Made by a program: the position numbers and the translations under genes. The notes under the pieces are model-generated. The model was given only the letters and a program-made list of their open reading frames with translations, was not told the DNA's origin and did no database searches. From Chloroflexota bacterium (GTDB taxonomy: Bacteria; Chloroflexota; Anaerolineae; Promineifilales; Promineifilaceae): a DNA stretch of 13,840 nucleotides. Of the stretch, positions 7,196-13,840 are shown in pieces. Within the stretch, counting starts at the first letter, position 1. Each line of letters starts with the position of its first letter. Location: NCBI GenBank assembly GCA_024223125.1, contig JAAEOP010000874.1, forward strand, positions 1 through 13,840. Direction: 5' to 3'.

Positions 7196-7196
7196 T

Positions 7197-7280
7197 ATCA
7201 GTTTTCAGTCATCAGTTTTCAGTTTTCAGTGGATTGCGACGCTAACTGCACACTGAATAATACCTACTGAACACTGATCA
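7197..7280. repeat. CAGTTTTCAGT-type inverted repeat between prkA and yeaH
   Basis: The left part (about 7198-7231) is a chain of CAGTTTTCAGT/ATCAGTTTTCAG units. The right part (about 7249-7280) holds degenerate complements (CACTGAATAA, TACTGAACACTGATCA). Together they form an imperfect palindrome that fills the gap and touches the prkA stop codon at its right end. It could form a long RNA hairpin in the operon transcript. Confidence 0.6.
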
Positions 7281-9317
7281 CTCCCTCCTTTGCGTATCGC
7301 CACGGGCAAAGATGCTGGCTACGTAGTTAAGTACATCAGTGGCGCAAACATCACAATAGTCCATGTTTTTGATCATTCGGGTTTTAACCACTTCGATTTT
7401 TTCTTGGGTTTCCTGGTCAATCACGTTGGAAACCAGGCTGGTGAGCTTGATAGAATCTTTTTGGTCTTCAAACAATTTTAATTCCAAAGCGCGACGTAGA
7501 CGTTCATTGGAATCCCATTTGAAAACTTTGCCATCAATGGCTAAGGCGCCGATGTAGTTCATGATTTCGCGGCGGAAGTCATCTTTGCGGCTTTCGGGAA
7601 TTTCAATTTTTTCTTCGATGGAGCGCATCAGCCGTTCATCCGGCGGTTCATCTTGACCAGTGTATTCATTGCGGACTTTTTGTTTTTGAGTGTATGCTTT
7701 TACATTGTCAATGTAGTTGGCGCTGAGTCGTTTGATTGCTTCTTCATCGGCCGTAATAGCTCGTTGCACTTCATTCTTGACAATTTCGTCATATTCGGAG
7801 CGGACGACAGACAGCAGGTCGCGGAATTGTTTGCGCTGCTCTTTGCTGGTGATGAGAGAGTGATGTCTCAAACCGCCTTCCAGTTCACGCATGATCATGA
7901 AGGGGTTGAGGCAGGTGCGGCTGGGATCGCCAACCAGGGCGTTGGAGATTTTGTCCTGGATGTAGCGGGGGGAGACGCCAAACATACCTTCATTTTGGGC
8001 TTCGTCTTGTAGTTCGATGACAGTATCTTCGGTGAAGCCGGGTAGGGAACGGCCGTCATACAAACGCAGCTTTTGCACCAGACTTAATCCGGCTCGTTTA
8101 GGTTCTTCCAGACGAGTGAGTACTGCCCAAAAAGCGGCCAGGTTCAACGTATGGGGGGCGATGTGTTTGCCAATCACCTTTTCTTGGCTGAAGTCGCGTT
8201 GGTAAATCTTGACCTCATCTTGAAAACGAATGTTGTATGGCACATCGATCTTGATGGTGCGGTCGCGCAGCGCTTCCATATATTCGTTATTGAGTAGGCG
8301 ACGATATTCCGCTTCATTGGTATGGCCGAGAATGACTTCATCAATATCGGTATGGGCGAATTTTTTCGGTTTGATTTTATGTTCCTGGGAGGCGGTCAGC
8401 AGGTCGTATAGGAAGGCGACGTCTAATTTGAGAATTTCGATAAACTCCACAATACCCCGATTGGCAATATTGAGTTCACCATCAAAGTTGAAAGCTCGGG
8501 GGTCAGAATCGGAACCGTATTCGGCGATTTTACGGTAGTTGATGTCGCCGGTCAGTTCAGTGGAATCCTGGTTTTTTTCATCTTTGGGTTGGAAGGTGCC
8601 AATACCAACGCGGTCTTTTTCAGAGAGGAGAATTCGTTTGACTGTGATCTGGTGGATGACTTTAGTCCAGTCCCCATCTGCTTTTTCCAGCAATTCGTTG
8701 TAAACAAAACGGCAGGCGGGGCAGAGGTCACCCTCAATGAGGATGCGGTTCATACCGTCACGGCCGTCATTCAACTCATCCGTCACAATATGCCGGAATT
8801 CAATGGGGATGAGGTGTAAGGGGTCTTCGTGCATGGGGCAGTCCATAATTTCCTCATCTTCTGGCTGCCAACGATAGCTGTAGAGACGGCCGTCATCCGT
8901 GCGTGAATATTGTTCCAACCCTTTCTTGAGCAGGCGGACAATGGTGCTTTTGGCCGTACCTACCGGCCCGTGTAAAAGAACAACCCGTCTTTCTGTGCCG
9001 TAGCGGTGGGCGGCCGAACGGAAAATTTGCACCAGGTCCATCAACTGTTTGTCAATGCCAAACACGGCATCTTTGCCATTTTCAAAGGGGTCGTCAAAGA
9101 AGTTGTAGTGAATTAAACGTTCCCGGTTGCGCGTGTACTTTTCAGAACCATGCGCCACGATCATGTCGTACAAACGTTGATATGCGGAACGGGCCACTTT
9201 GGGATCGTGGCGCACAATATCCAAATACGCCTCAAATGTCCCTTCCCAATGCATATCACGGAAACCGGTAATATCTTGCAAATTAGCGATCTGGGTTAAG
9301 ATAGAATTTGTACTCAT
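7278..9317 (-). CDS. prkA: PrkA family serine protein kinase
   Basis: From the ATG at 9317 the product is 679 residues, slightly longer than E. coli YeaG (about 644) and B. subtilis PrkA (about 631). I chose this start because GGAGG (9331-9327) precedes it by nine bases; an upstream TTG at 9368 would be translated through a terminator hairpin. The first part is an AAA-type ATPase module with Walker [10 protein letters not shown] (117-125) and Cys/His pairs (MDCPMHEDP and GDLCPACRF) that may bind metal. The C-terminal part corresponds to the PrkA kinase C-terminal domain. PrkA proteins are reported as stress or sporulation Ser/Thr kinases, with AAA+ protease activity also proposed for the B. 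subtilis protein. It leads the prkA-yeaH-spoVR group and lies downstream of a sigma/anti-sigma pair on the same strand. Confidence 0.95.
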   Translation of the reverse strand: MSTNSILTQIANLQDITGFRDMHWEGTFEAYLDIVRHDPKVARSAYQRLYDMIVAHGSEKYTRNRERLIHYNFFDDPFENGKDAVFGIDKQLMDLVQIFRSAAHRYGTERRVVLLHGPVGTAKSTIVRLLKKGLEQYSRTDDGRLYSYRWQPEDEEIMDCPMHEDPLHLIPIEFRHIVTDELNDGRDGMNRILIEGDLCPACRFVYNELLEKADGDWTKVIHQITVKRILLSEKDRVGIGTFQPKDEKNQDSTELTGDINYRKIAEYGSDSDPRAFNFDGELNIANRGIVEFIEILKLDVAFLYDLLTASQEHKIKPKKFAHTDIDEVILGHTNEAEYRRLLNNEYMEALRDRTIKIDVPYNIRFQDEVKIYQRDFSQEKVIGKHIAPHTLNLAAFWAVLTRLEEPKRAGLSLVQKLRLYDGRSLPGFTEDTVIELQDEAQNEGMFGVSPRYIQDKISNALVGDPSRTCLNPFMIMRELEGGLRHHSLITSKEQRKQFRDLLSVVRSEYDEIVKNEVQRAITADEEAIKRLSANYIDNVKAYTQKQKVRNEYTGQDEPPDERLMRSIEEKIEIPESRKDDFRREIMNYIGALAIDGKVFKWDSNERLRRALELKLFEDQKDSIKLTSLVSNVIDQETQEKIEVVKTRMIKNMDYCDVCATDVLNYVASIFARGDTQRRE

Positions 9318-9344
9318 GTCAATGTGCCTCCACTTAAAATGAAA

Positions 9345-9385
9345 CAAAAAAGGGTCAACACAAACCAAGCCGGTTTGGCGACCCT
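9345..9385 (-). terminator. Intrinsic terminator (possible attenuator) in the prkA leader
   Basis: Read on the minus strand: AGGGTC (9385-9380), CAAACC (9377-9372), loop GGCTT, GGTTTG (9366-9361), GACCCT (9356-9351), then six T (9350-9345). The two perfect six-base helices are separated by a small internal loop (GC against TGTT). Only 27 bases lie between the T-run and the prkA ATG, with no promoter evident there, so most prkA transcripts should cross it. It may also simply end the upstream sigma/anti-sigma transcript. Confidence 0.75.
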
Positions 9386-9420
9386 CTTCCTTCCAAGAAG
9401 CCTACTCTTTTACTGTCCAT
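9355..9420 (-). CDS. Possible 21-codon leader ORF overlapping the prkA terminator
   Basis: An ATG at 9420-9418 opens [21 protein letters not shown] and stops with TGA at 9357-9355. The ORF spans both sides of the terminator stem and ends six bases before the T-run (9350-9345), so ribosomes on it would melt the hairpin. There is no good Shine-Dalgarno before the ATG, and the peptide shows no run of one amino acid as in classical biosynthetic attenuators. It may be chance. Confidence 0.25.
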   Translation of the reverse strand: MDSKRVGFLEGRGSPNRLGLC

Positions 9421-9684
9421 GTACAGCCAAATTTACGTTTGATACCCCTGTAAACTTGTAACGATGAAGCGCACGACAAATCGCGCTGCCACGAAAAATC
9501 GTAGCGTTTACTGCGGCTCCATCTCCAGACAGTTTCGGCGTTGTGGGCCAAAGGTTCCACAACTGTCAGAAATTACGGCCGTTTTCTGTGAATGTGTAGA
9601 TAGGATGATTAACTAAGGGGATTTCTTACAAATTAGAGAGTAGGAATTCTGTACTTTGTCATTGTGCTGTCGTACAGAGTAACA

Positions 9685-9930
9685 TCAATCACTGGCTGGT
9701 ACAGGAGAAAATTCGGCCACCGTTACCAGACGAAGCCCCTGATAAGTTTCATCACAGTCGGGGCATTGGCGCAGATGTTGGCTGATGACGGCCGAGTATT
9801 TCGATTTGTCACCAGTGAACTTAGCCTCAACAAATGCCGGCAAGTATCGTTGCAGTTGGTGGCAATCTATTTCATGTTCCTGTGTCGTGAAGATGTTTTC
9901 TATCCAGTGGGTAAATGTGTTTTGCGTCAA
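9685..9930 (-). CDS. Putative zinc-binding anti-sigma factor
   Basis: This 81-residue protein has the zinc-finger anti-sigma (ZAS, zf-HC2-like) pattern: Cys23 in IDCHQLQRYLP, then His52, Cys56 and Cys59 in HLRQCPDC, that is C-x28-H-x3-C-x2-C. In characterised members this module binds the paired sigma factor and holds it inactive; in some, redox stress or a membrane partner releases it. This copy has no transmembrane segment and should be soluble. It follows the sigma-factor gene by 58 bases on the same strand, the usual layout for a sigma/anti-sigma pair. The start is TTG at 9930, supported by GGAAGG (9941-9936) five bases upstream. The upstream frame is closed by TGA, so no ATG is available. 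The inhibitory role is inferred from motif and position. Confidence 0.8.
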   Translation of the reverse strand: MTQNTFTHWIENIFTTQEHEIDCHQLQRYLPAFVEAKFTGDKSKYSAVISQHLRQCPDCDETYQGLRLVTVAEFSPVPASD

Positions 9931-9988
9931 AGCGACCTTCCCAGATCAGATTTTGTGCATAAATAGGATGCAGATAACTGTCTAATTC

Positions 9989-10642
9989 TTACCACAAACT
10001 ATCAAATAAGCCCAATATATCGCCCATGGAGTAATGTCGAGCCAGTAATTTGGCCTTTATTTTCTTGCGAGCGTCATGCAGCATTTTGTAAAGTGTGTTG
10101 GCTGAGGTTTCTAAAAGTTCGGCCGTTTCTTGAATAGACCGGCCTTGAAAGTGGGTACATAAAACGGCGATGCGCTGCCGATCGCTTAACTCCGTTTCAA
10201 TAATTTGCAACAAAAAGCGAATCAGATCTGCTTGTTCGGCGCGTATGGTGGGGTCGTGCGGTTGGCTGAATTTTAATATGTTTTGAAACACGGCCGATTC
10301 CTTTTCCGCCAGATCATCCCAGGATACATTCTGGTAGCGGCGGCGACGTAAATCGGCCGCCGCTTCATTGATAACAAAGCGGTAAGTCCAGGTACTGAAT
10401 TTGGCATCGCCGCGAAACTTGCCCAGGTTATTCTGAATGGCTAATAATGCATTTTGGGCATAATCTTCGGCCATTTCGTACAGAGTGTTTGTAGAGAGAT
10501 GGGTCAGTTCAGTGCGGCCGTCGCGCAAATACACAAAAACCACCCGTACCAGATATTCCCGTAAATCTGATAGAGCTTCGCGTTGAGCTTCCCCAGGTTC
10601 CTGGAGCGCTGTTAGCCACTCCTCATTCGTTCGTTTCACCAT
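9989..10642 (-). CDS. ECF-like RNA polymerase sigma factor
   Basis: This 217-residue sigma-70 family protein is of the small two-domain type. Region 2 spans about 56-104, with AEDYAQNALLAIQNNL followed by KFSTWTYRFVINEAAADLRRRR, the stretch that contacts core polymerase and the -10 element. Region 4 spans about 150-203 (ELSDRQRIAVLCTHFQGRSIQETAELLETSANTLYKMLHDAR), a helix-turn-helix that reads the -35 element. There is no region 1.1 or 3. The ATG at 10642 is preceded by GGAG at a short distance. The next gene on the same strand encodes a zinc-binding anti-sigma candidate, so activity is probably controlled by protein sequestration. The prkA-yeaH-spoVR stress genes follow directly and are plausible targets, but no matching promoter motif could be shown. 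Confidence 0.92.
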   Translation of the reverse strand: MVKRTNEEWLTALQEPGEAQREALSDLREYLVRVVFVYLRDGRTELTHLSTNTLYEMAEDYAQNALLAIQNNLGKFRGDAKFSTWTYRFVINEAAADLRRRRYQNVSWDDLAEKESAVFQNILKFSQPHDPTIRAEQADLIRFLLQIIETELSDRQRIAVLCTHFQGRSIQETAELLETSANTLYKMLHDARKKIKAKLLARHYSMGDILGLFDSLW

Positions 10643-10693
10643 AAGCTCCAGTATGGCAAATAATCCTTAATACGAGATTAAGTGTGGGTGAAT

Positions 10694-11377
10694 TTATTGG
10701 AACAGCGCCTGATCTGTCCACCAGCTTTTCAATTGCTGCATCCCATCTCTATTTAACTTATGGCCGGTGGGATATTCCCGATATTCCAGAACAGCCCCCA
10801 TTTCCCGCACTGCTTCTGCACAACCCTGAGCTATTGGCAAAGGAATACGTTCATCTTGCTTACCGGCAACCATAAAAACCGGACTATTGCGCAAAGCTGC
10901 CTGCTCAATCGCTTCTTCTACAGCAAAGGGCATAAACCCGACCAGGCTGGCGATGCCTTTAATCCAGCCCTGATGATGGATAGCAATGGCAAACGACACG
11001 GCCGCGCCCTGACTAAACCCCATCAGATACAGTTGATCTAAGTCTGCCTCATACAATTCCGGCAGTGTGTGAATGAATCTGGTCACAATATCTACAGCGT
11101 CATCAAATTGTGTTAATGTCGGCCATTCATTTTCGCTGCGTGGATGCCAGGTATAGCTTTTTTCTTGAATAGGGACGATGGCTCTGGGAGCCACTACCAA
11201 CCAATCGGGTGGTAGGGTTCGGGCAAATATCCACATGGCATCTTCATTGCCCCAATGTCCATGAAGCATCACGACGGTTGGATGAGGGCCAGGGATTTTA
11301 GGTTTTGCTACCCGGTGTACCAGTGCGGCCGTTGCAAAGGCCGGTCCAGTTTCAACAAGTATAGGTCTTTTAGCCAT
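10694..11377 (-). CDS. Alpha/beta hydrolase, phospholipase/carboxylesterase type
   Basis: This 227-residue protein has the usual length for the phospholipase/carboxylesterase (Abhydrolase_2) family. The HGHWGNE segment (39-45) forms the oxyanion-hole region. The nucleophile elbow is GFSQGA with Ser122. Asp175 in GKQDERIP and His206 in YPTGHKL complete the catalytic triad at the expected spacing. There is no signal peptide, so the enzyme should be cytoplasmic and act on small carboxylic esters; the natural substrate cannot be told from sequence. The ATG at 11377 lacks a strong Shine-Dalgarno. It lies downstream of the ABC-F terminator and 51 bases upstream of the sigma-factor start on the same strand, so it could be transcribed with the sigma gene or alone. 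The family call is firm. Confidence 0.92.
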   Translation of the reverse strand: MAKRPILVETGPAFATAALVHRVAKPKIPGPHPTVVMLHGHWGNEDAMWIFARTLPPDWLVVAPRAIVPIQEKSYTWHPRSENEWPTLTQFDDAVDIVTRFIHTLPELYEADLDQLYLMGFSQGAAVSFAIAIHHQGWIKGIASLVGFMPFAVEEAIEQAALRNSPVFMVAGKQDERIPLPIAQGCAEAVREMGAVLEYREYPTGHKLNRDGMQQLKSWWTDQALFQ

Positions 11378-11425
11378 AAAACAAATGGTAACGGGTATTT
11401 GGGAATTTACAAACTATTTTGAGGT

Positions 11426-11471
11426 AAAAAAAAGGAGGTGGTGGTCTAACGGGCGTTAGTCCAACCACCTC
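11426..11471 (-). terminator. Intrinsic terminator of the ABC-F gene
   Basis: Arms at about 11435-11451 and 11454-11471 (GAGGTGGT...CTAACG with CGTTAG...ACCACCTC) form a long GC-rich stem with one bulge and one mismatch. On the minus strand it is followed by a run of T (complement of the A-run 11426-11433). It lies about 135 bases after the ABC-F stop. No other minus-strand gene lies between, so the assignment is natural. Confidence 0.85.
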
Positions 11472-11606
11472 TGGGGGGGGAGCCAACAAAAGTATATCAC
11501 CCTTCCGTACTAGCGTCAACAAATTGTGGAAGCAATTTTTTTTGCGATAATTTGTAGCCCAAATTATCCGTTTGCGCGGACAAAACAGCGTTTTGACCTA
11601 CGATTT

Positions 11607-13646
11607 TCAGGATAGTAATTCCTCTAATTCTGTGGAAAGATTTTCCCATTCTTGTTGGGCTACGGCCGCTTCGTGTTGCAGTTTTGTAACGTGGGTCTTG
11701 TCAGCTTGCATTTCGGCTAGACGTAAATCATAATCGAGCTGGTCTAGCCACGCTTCGGTTTCTTCAAGCTGGTTTTGCAAGTCGCGGATGTGTTGGGGGC
11801 GGTTACGTTGTTTTTGTTTGTCTGGTTTGGACGCCGCGGCCGTGAATTCAGCTACCCATTCCATATCTATTGGCGGCAATTCTTTTTCGGCCGTAGGCAA
11901 GTCTACTTTGGAGGAGATAGTGGTGACGCTAGATTCCCGGCCTTCCCGCACGGCCAGGAATTCTTGATAGGGGCCGTCGAAAATGTGGAGGCGGCCGTCG
12001 CGCAGTTCCCATATTTGTGTCGCCAGCCGGTTTACTAGATAGCGATCATGCGAGACCAAAACAATCGTGCCCTCAAATTGCTCCAATACCGATTGCAGTA
12101 CCTCTTGCGAGGGTATATCCAGATGATTGGTTGGCTCATCCAGGAGCAAGAAGTTGGCCTCATCCAGAGCCAGAAAAGCCAGCGCCAGCCGCCCCCGCTC
12201 GCCGCCGCTCAAATCGCTGATCTGCTTAAACACATCGTCGCTACGAAAGAGGTATTGGGCCAGATAGTTACGGCCGTTTTCAACAGACATCGCTTTTTGG
12301 GCCAACAGTTCATCGAGGACCCGGTTTTGCAGGTTTAGCTGTTCATGCGCCTGGGCAAAATAGCCGCGAATGAGGTCGTCGCCAAAACGCAGTTTACCGC
12401 GTAAAGGAGAAATCTCTTCCATGAGAGTACGTAAAAATGTGCTTTTGCCACTGCCGTTGGGGCCGATGAGGGCGGCACACTCCAGCCGTTCCAAATTGAT
12501 GTCGTCACTACTGAATAGTAAATGGCCGGGGTAGCCAATTTGCAGTTTTTTACTGCGAAGGACGAGACGGCCGCTGCGCTGCTCCGGCTTCAGTTTGATT
12601 TTGAGTTGGGGACGGCGGGTATTGGGGGAGGGCAGGTTACGCAGTCGGGCAGCAGCTTCATTGGCGCTCAGGGTTCGTACTCGGCCGCCGATTTGCAGCC
12701 AGCTTTGACCTTGTACGGCCGTTACCCCATATTCCTCGATCAACAGTAAATCTCGCGTTAGCCGTTTGAGCTTACCTTTGGCGATGTCCGATTTGCCGCC
12801 AGCGATATGTTTGCGGATAAATGCCAGTTCGCTTTCCAGTCGTGCTTTTTCGACCTTGAATAATTCCTCTTCTCGTGCCCATTCCAAATTGCGCTGCTGA
12901 GTGTAGGTAGTGTAATTACCTTTATACGTTTTAAGCTGGTAAGGGGTGAGTTCCCAAATATGGTTGACGACGCGATCTAAAAAGTAACGGTCATGGCTGA
13001 CAATGAGCAGAGCGCCAGACCAAGTACGTAGGGTGTTTTCCAGCCATTCAACGGCCGTCATATCCAGATGATTGGTCGGTTCATCCAAAATCAGCAAATC
13101 GGGTTGCTCTAGCAACAGACGACCGAGCAGGACACGCGTTTTTTGGCCGCCGCTGAGATGGGTCAGGGGGGTGTCCCAATCTTCGGGCACAAAGCCCAAC
13201 CCATGCAGCACTCGCTTAATGTCGTGCCGGTATTGGTAGCCGCCGCTAATATCGTATGTTTCTTGGATGCGGCCGTATTCCTCCATCAATTCCTCAGAAA
13301 AATCCCCTGCCTCCATGCGAGTTTCCATTTCTCGCAACTGGTTTTCTTGAGTGGTCAGAGTGGCAAAAACGGTCAGCATCTCTTCGTAAACGGTGTTGTC
13401 TTGTCCGGCAAAAGTGAGGACAGCTTCTTGTTGCAGATACCCCAATGTCAAATCACGGTGGCGGCTGAGTTCGCCATTCCGTGGTTGCTGTAAACCAGCC
13501 AACATTTGCAGCAAGGTCGTTTTGCCGCAGCCGTTTGGCCCCACCAGCCCCACCCGCTGCCGTTGGGTCAGGCGTAAATCAATGCCTTCAAAAATATCCT
13601 CGGCCCCAAATGATTGAGCCAATCCTTTGCCTTGTAGAATGATCAT
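11607..13646 (-). CDS. ABC-F family ATP-binding protein (ribosome-associated type)
   Basis: This 679-residue protein has two ABC ATPase domains and no membrane segments, the hallmark of the ABC-F family. Members act on ribosomes in translation rescue or antibiotic protection. Domain 1: Walker A GPNGCGKT (36-43), Q-loop GYLQQEA, signature LSGGQ (about 163), Walker B LLILDEPTNHLD (about 183-194). The inter-domain linker (about 240-320) is long, charged and helical (WAREEELFKVEKARLESEL), as expected for the arm that reaches the peptidyl-transferase centre. Domain 2: Walker A GPNGSGKST (395-403), LSGGERGR, then FLLLDEPTNHLD (about 498-509). The last 80 or so residues form a predicted coiled coil (DLQNQLEETEAWLDQLDYDL), like Uup/YdiF-type members. 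All catalytic motifs are intact. Whether it confers resistance cannot be judged. No Shine-Dalgarno precedes the ATG; a promoter sits right beside it. Confidence 0.95.
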   Translation of the reverse strand: MIILQGKGLAQSFGAEDIFEGIDLRLTQRQRVGLVGPNGCGKTTLLQMLAGLQQPRNGELSRHRDLTLGYLQQEAVLTFAGQDNTVYEEMLTVFATLTTQENQLREMETRMEAGDFSEELMEEYGRIQETYDISGGYQYRHDIKRVLHGLGFVPEDWDTPLTHLSGGQKTRVLLGRLLLEQPDLLILDEPTNHLDMTAVEWLENTLRTWSGALLIVSHDRYFLDRVVNHIWELTPYQLKTYKGNYTTYTQQRNLEWAREEELFKVEKARLESELAFIRKHIAGGKSDIAKGKLKRLTRDLLLIEEYGVTAVQGQSWLQIGGRVRTLSANEAAARLRNLPSPNTRRPQLKIKLKPEQRSGRLVLRSKKLQIGYPGHLLFSSDDINLERLECAALIGPNGSGKSTFLRTLMEEISPLRGKLRFGDDLIRGYFAQAHEQLNLQNRVLDELLAQKAMSVENGRNYLAQYLFRSDDVFKQISDLSGGERGRLALAFLALDEANFLLLDEPTNHLDIPSQEVLQSVLEQFEGTIVLVSHDRYLVNRLATQIWELRDGRLHIFDGPYQEFLAVREGRESSVTTISSKVDLPTAEKELPPIDMEWVAEFTAAASKPDKQKQRNRPQHIRDLQNQLEETEAWLDQLDYDLRLAEMQADKTHVTKLQHEAAVAQQEWENLSTELEELLS

Positions 13647-13654
13647 TGGGGGGA

Positions 13655-13683
13655 ATGATAGTCAGGGGGGAGTTTGTTGGCAA
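13655..13683 (-). promoter_or_regulatory. Promoter adjacent to the ABC-F start codon
   Basis: On the minus strand, TTGCCA (13683-13678) and TATCAT (13660-13655) each match consensus at five of six positions and have an ideal 17-base spacer. Only eight bases (TCCCCCCA) separate the -10 from the ATG at 13646, so transcription should start at or within a few bases of the ATG. This fits the missing Shine-Dalgarno. Confidence 0.55.
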
Positions 13684-13840
13684 GGAGATGGGAGATTAAG
13701 GAATGAGAATTAAATAAAACCCGAAAGTTCTTGATTCGTAGGAAATGGGTACCGCCACACTTAATCGTGATCGGCGCAAAATGCCAACTGATAGTTAACA
13801 TAATCGTCAGAATATCGCAATTATGAGGTGAAAAGTGTGC

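Larger units (their letters stand above)
9318..9684. other. 367-base intergenic region upstream of prkA
   Basis: Besides the terminator at 9345-9385, the gap holds a bulged stem (CGCT 9484-9487 plus ACGA 9491-9494, pairing with TCGTAGCG 9499-9506 around AAAA). It also holds a 7-bp inverted repeat just past the anti-sigma stop (TCTGTAC 9648-9654 with GTACAGA 9672-9678) and one ACGGCCGT at 9575-9582. I could not identify a confident promoter. The region is long enough to be a structured leader RNA, but I recognise no known riboswitch. Confidence 0.5.

Noticed and set aside
9318..9368. Longer PrkA start at TTG 9368
   Set aside because: The extra 17 residues are encoded by terminator stem and T-run sequence; ATG 9317 has a well-placed GGAGG.
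9484..9506. Bulged stem upstream of prkA as a known riboswitch
   Set aside because: The stem is short with a three-base bulge, and I recognise no riboswitch core around it.
11508..11546. AT-rich hairpin with T-run on the plus strand (AAATTG...CAATTTTTTTT)
   Set aside because: No plus-strand gene lies upstream to need a terminator, and the six-base AT stem is weak.
13821..13840. Possible plus-strand start (GAGGTG then GTG) at the right edge
   Set aside because: Only one or two codons remain in the window; the nearby ATG at 13823 hits TGA after two codons. Not enough to call.

Overview
The window looks like chromosomal DNA of a free-living bacterium, most likely Chloroflexota (Anaerolineae or Caldilineae type). 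That placement is inferred from protein style and from the mix of stress, secreted and tail-collar genes; there is no rRNA or marker gene to confirm it. All complete genes except the first run on the minus strand. The hexamer CGGCCG recurs about 50 times by eye, across genes and intergenic DNA alike, which suggests native, long-resident DNA rather than a recent import. I see no tRNA, rRNA, CRISPR array, transposase or integrase.

Left part (1-1130): the first ten codons of a minus-strand gene run off the left edge. A 450-base gap follows, dominated by a roughly 104-base imperfect hairpin. Then comes a plus-strand phage tail-collar (microcystin-dependent type) protein, closed by a bidirectional terminator.

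Second part (1108-4373, minus strand): a likely operon read from one good sigma-70-type promoter. Its order is a secreted, C-terminally anchored surface protein, a 73-residue protein carrying a PEP-CTERM-like segment, and an alkaline-phosphatase/phosphodiesterase-superfamily protein with C-terminal TPRs. The last gene is cut by one in-frame TAA between its metal-ligand motifs.

Third part (4486-10642, minus strand): an ECF-type sigma factor, a small soluble zinc-binding anti-sigma candidate, then the conserved trio prkA, yeaH (DUF444) and spoVR. In other bacteria this trio belongs to the general stress, stationary-phase or sporulation response. A strong intrinsic terminator, overlapped by a 21-codon ORF, lies in the prkA leader. 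Both gaps inside the trio are filled by different repeat-built inverted repeats.

Right part (10694-13646, minus strand): a phospholipase/carboxylesterase-type alpha/beta hydrolase, and a two-domain ABC-F protein with its own terminator and a promoter so close to the ATG that its mRNA may be leaderless.

The most promising unexplained items are the prkA leader, the sigma/anti-sigma/kinase arrangement, the CGGCCG over-representation, and the detached sorting-signal-like small protein.
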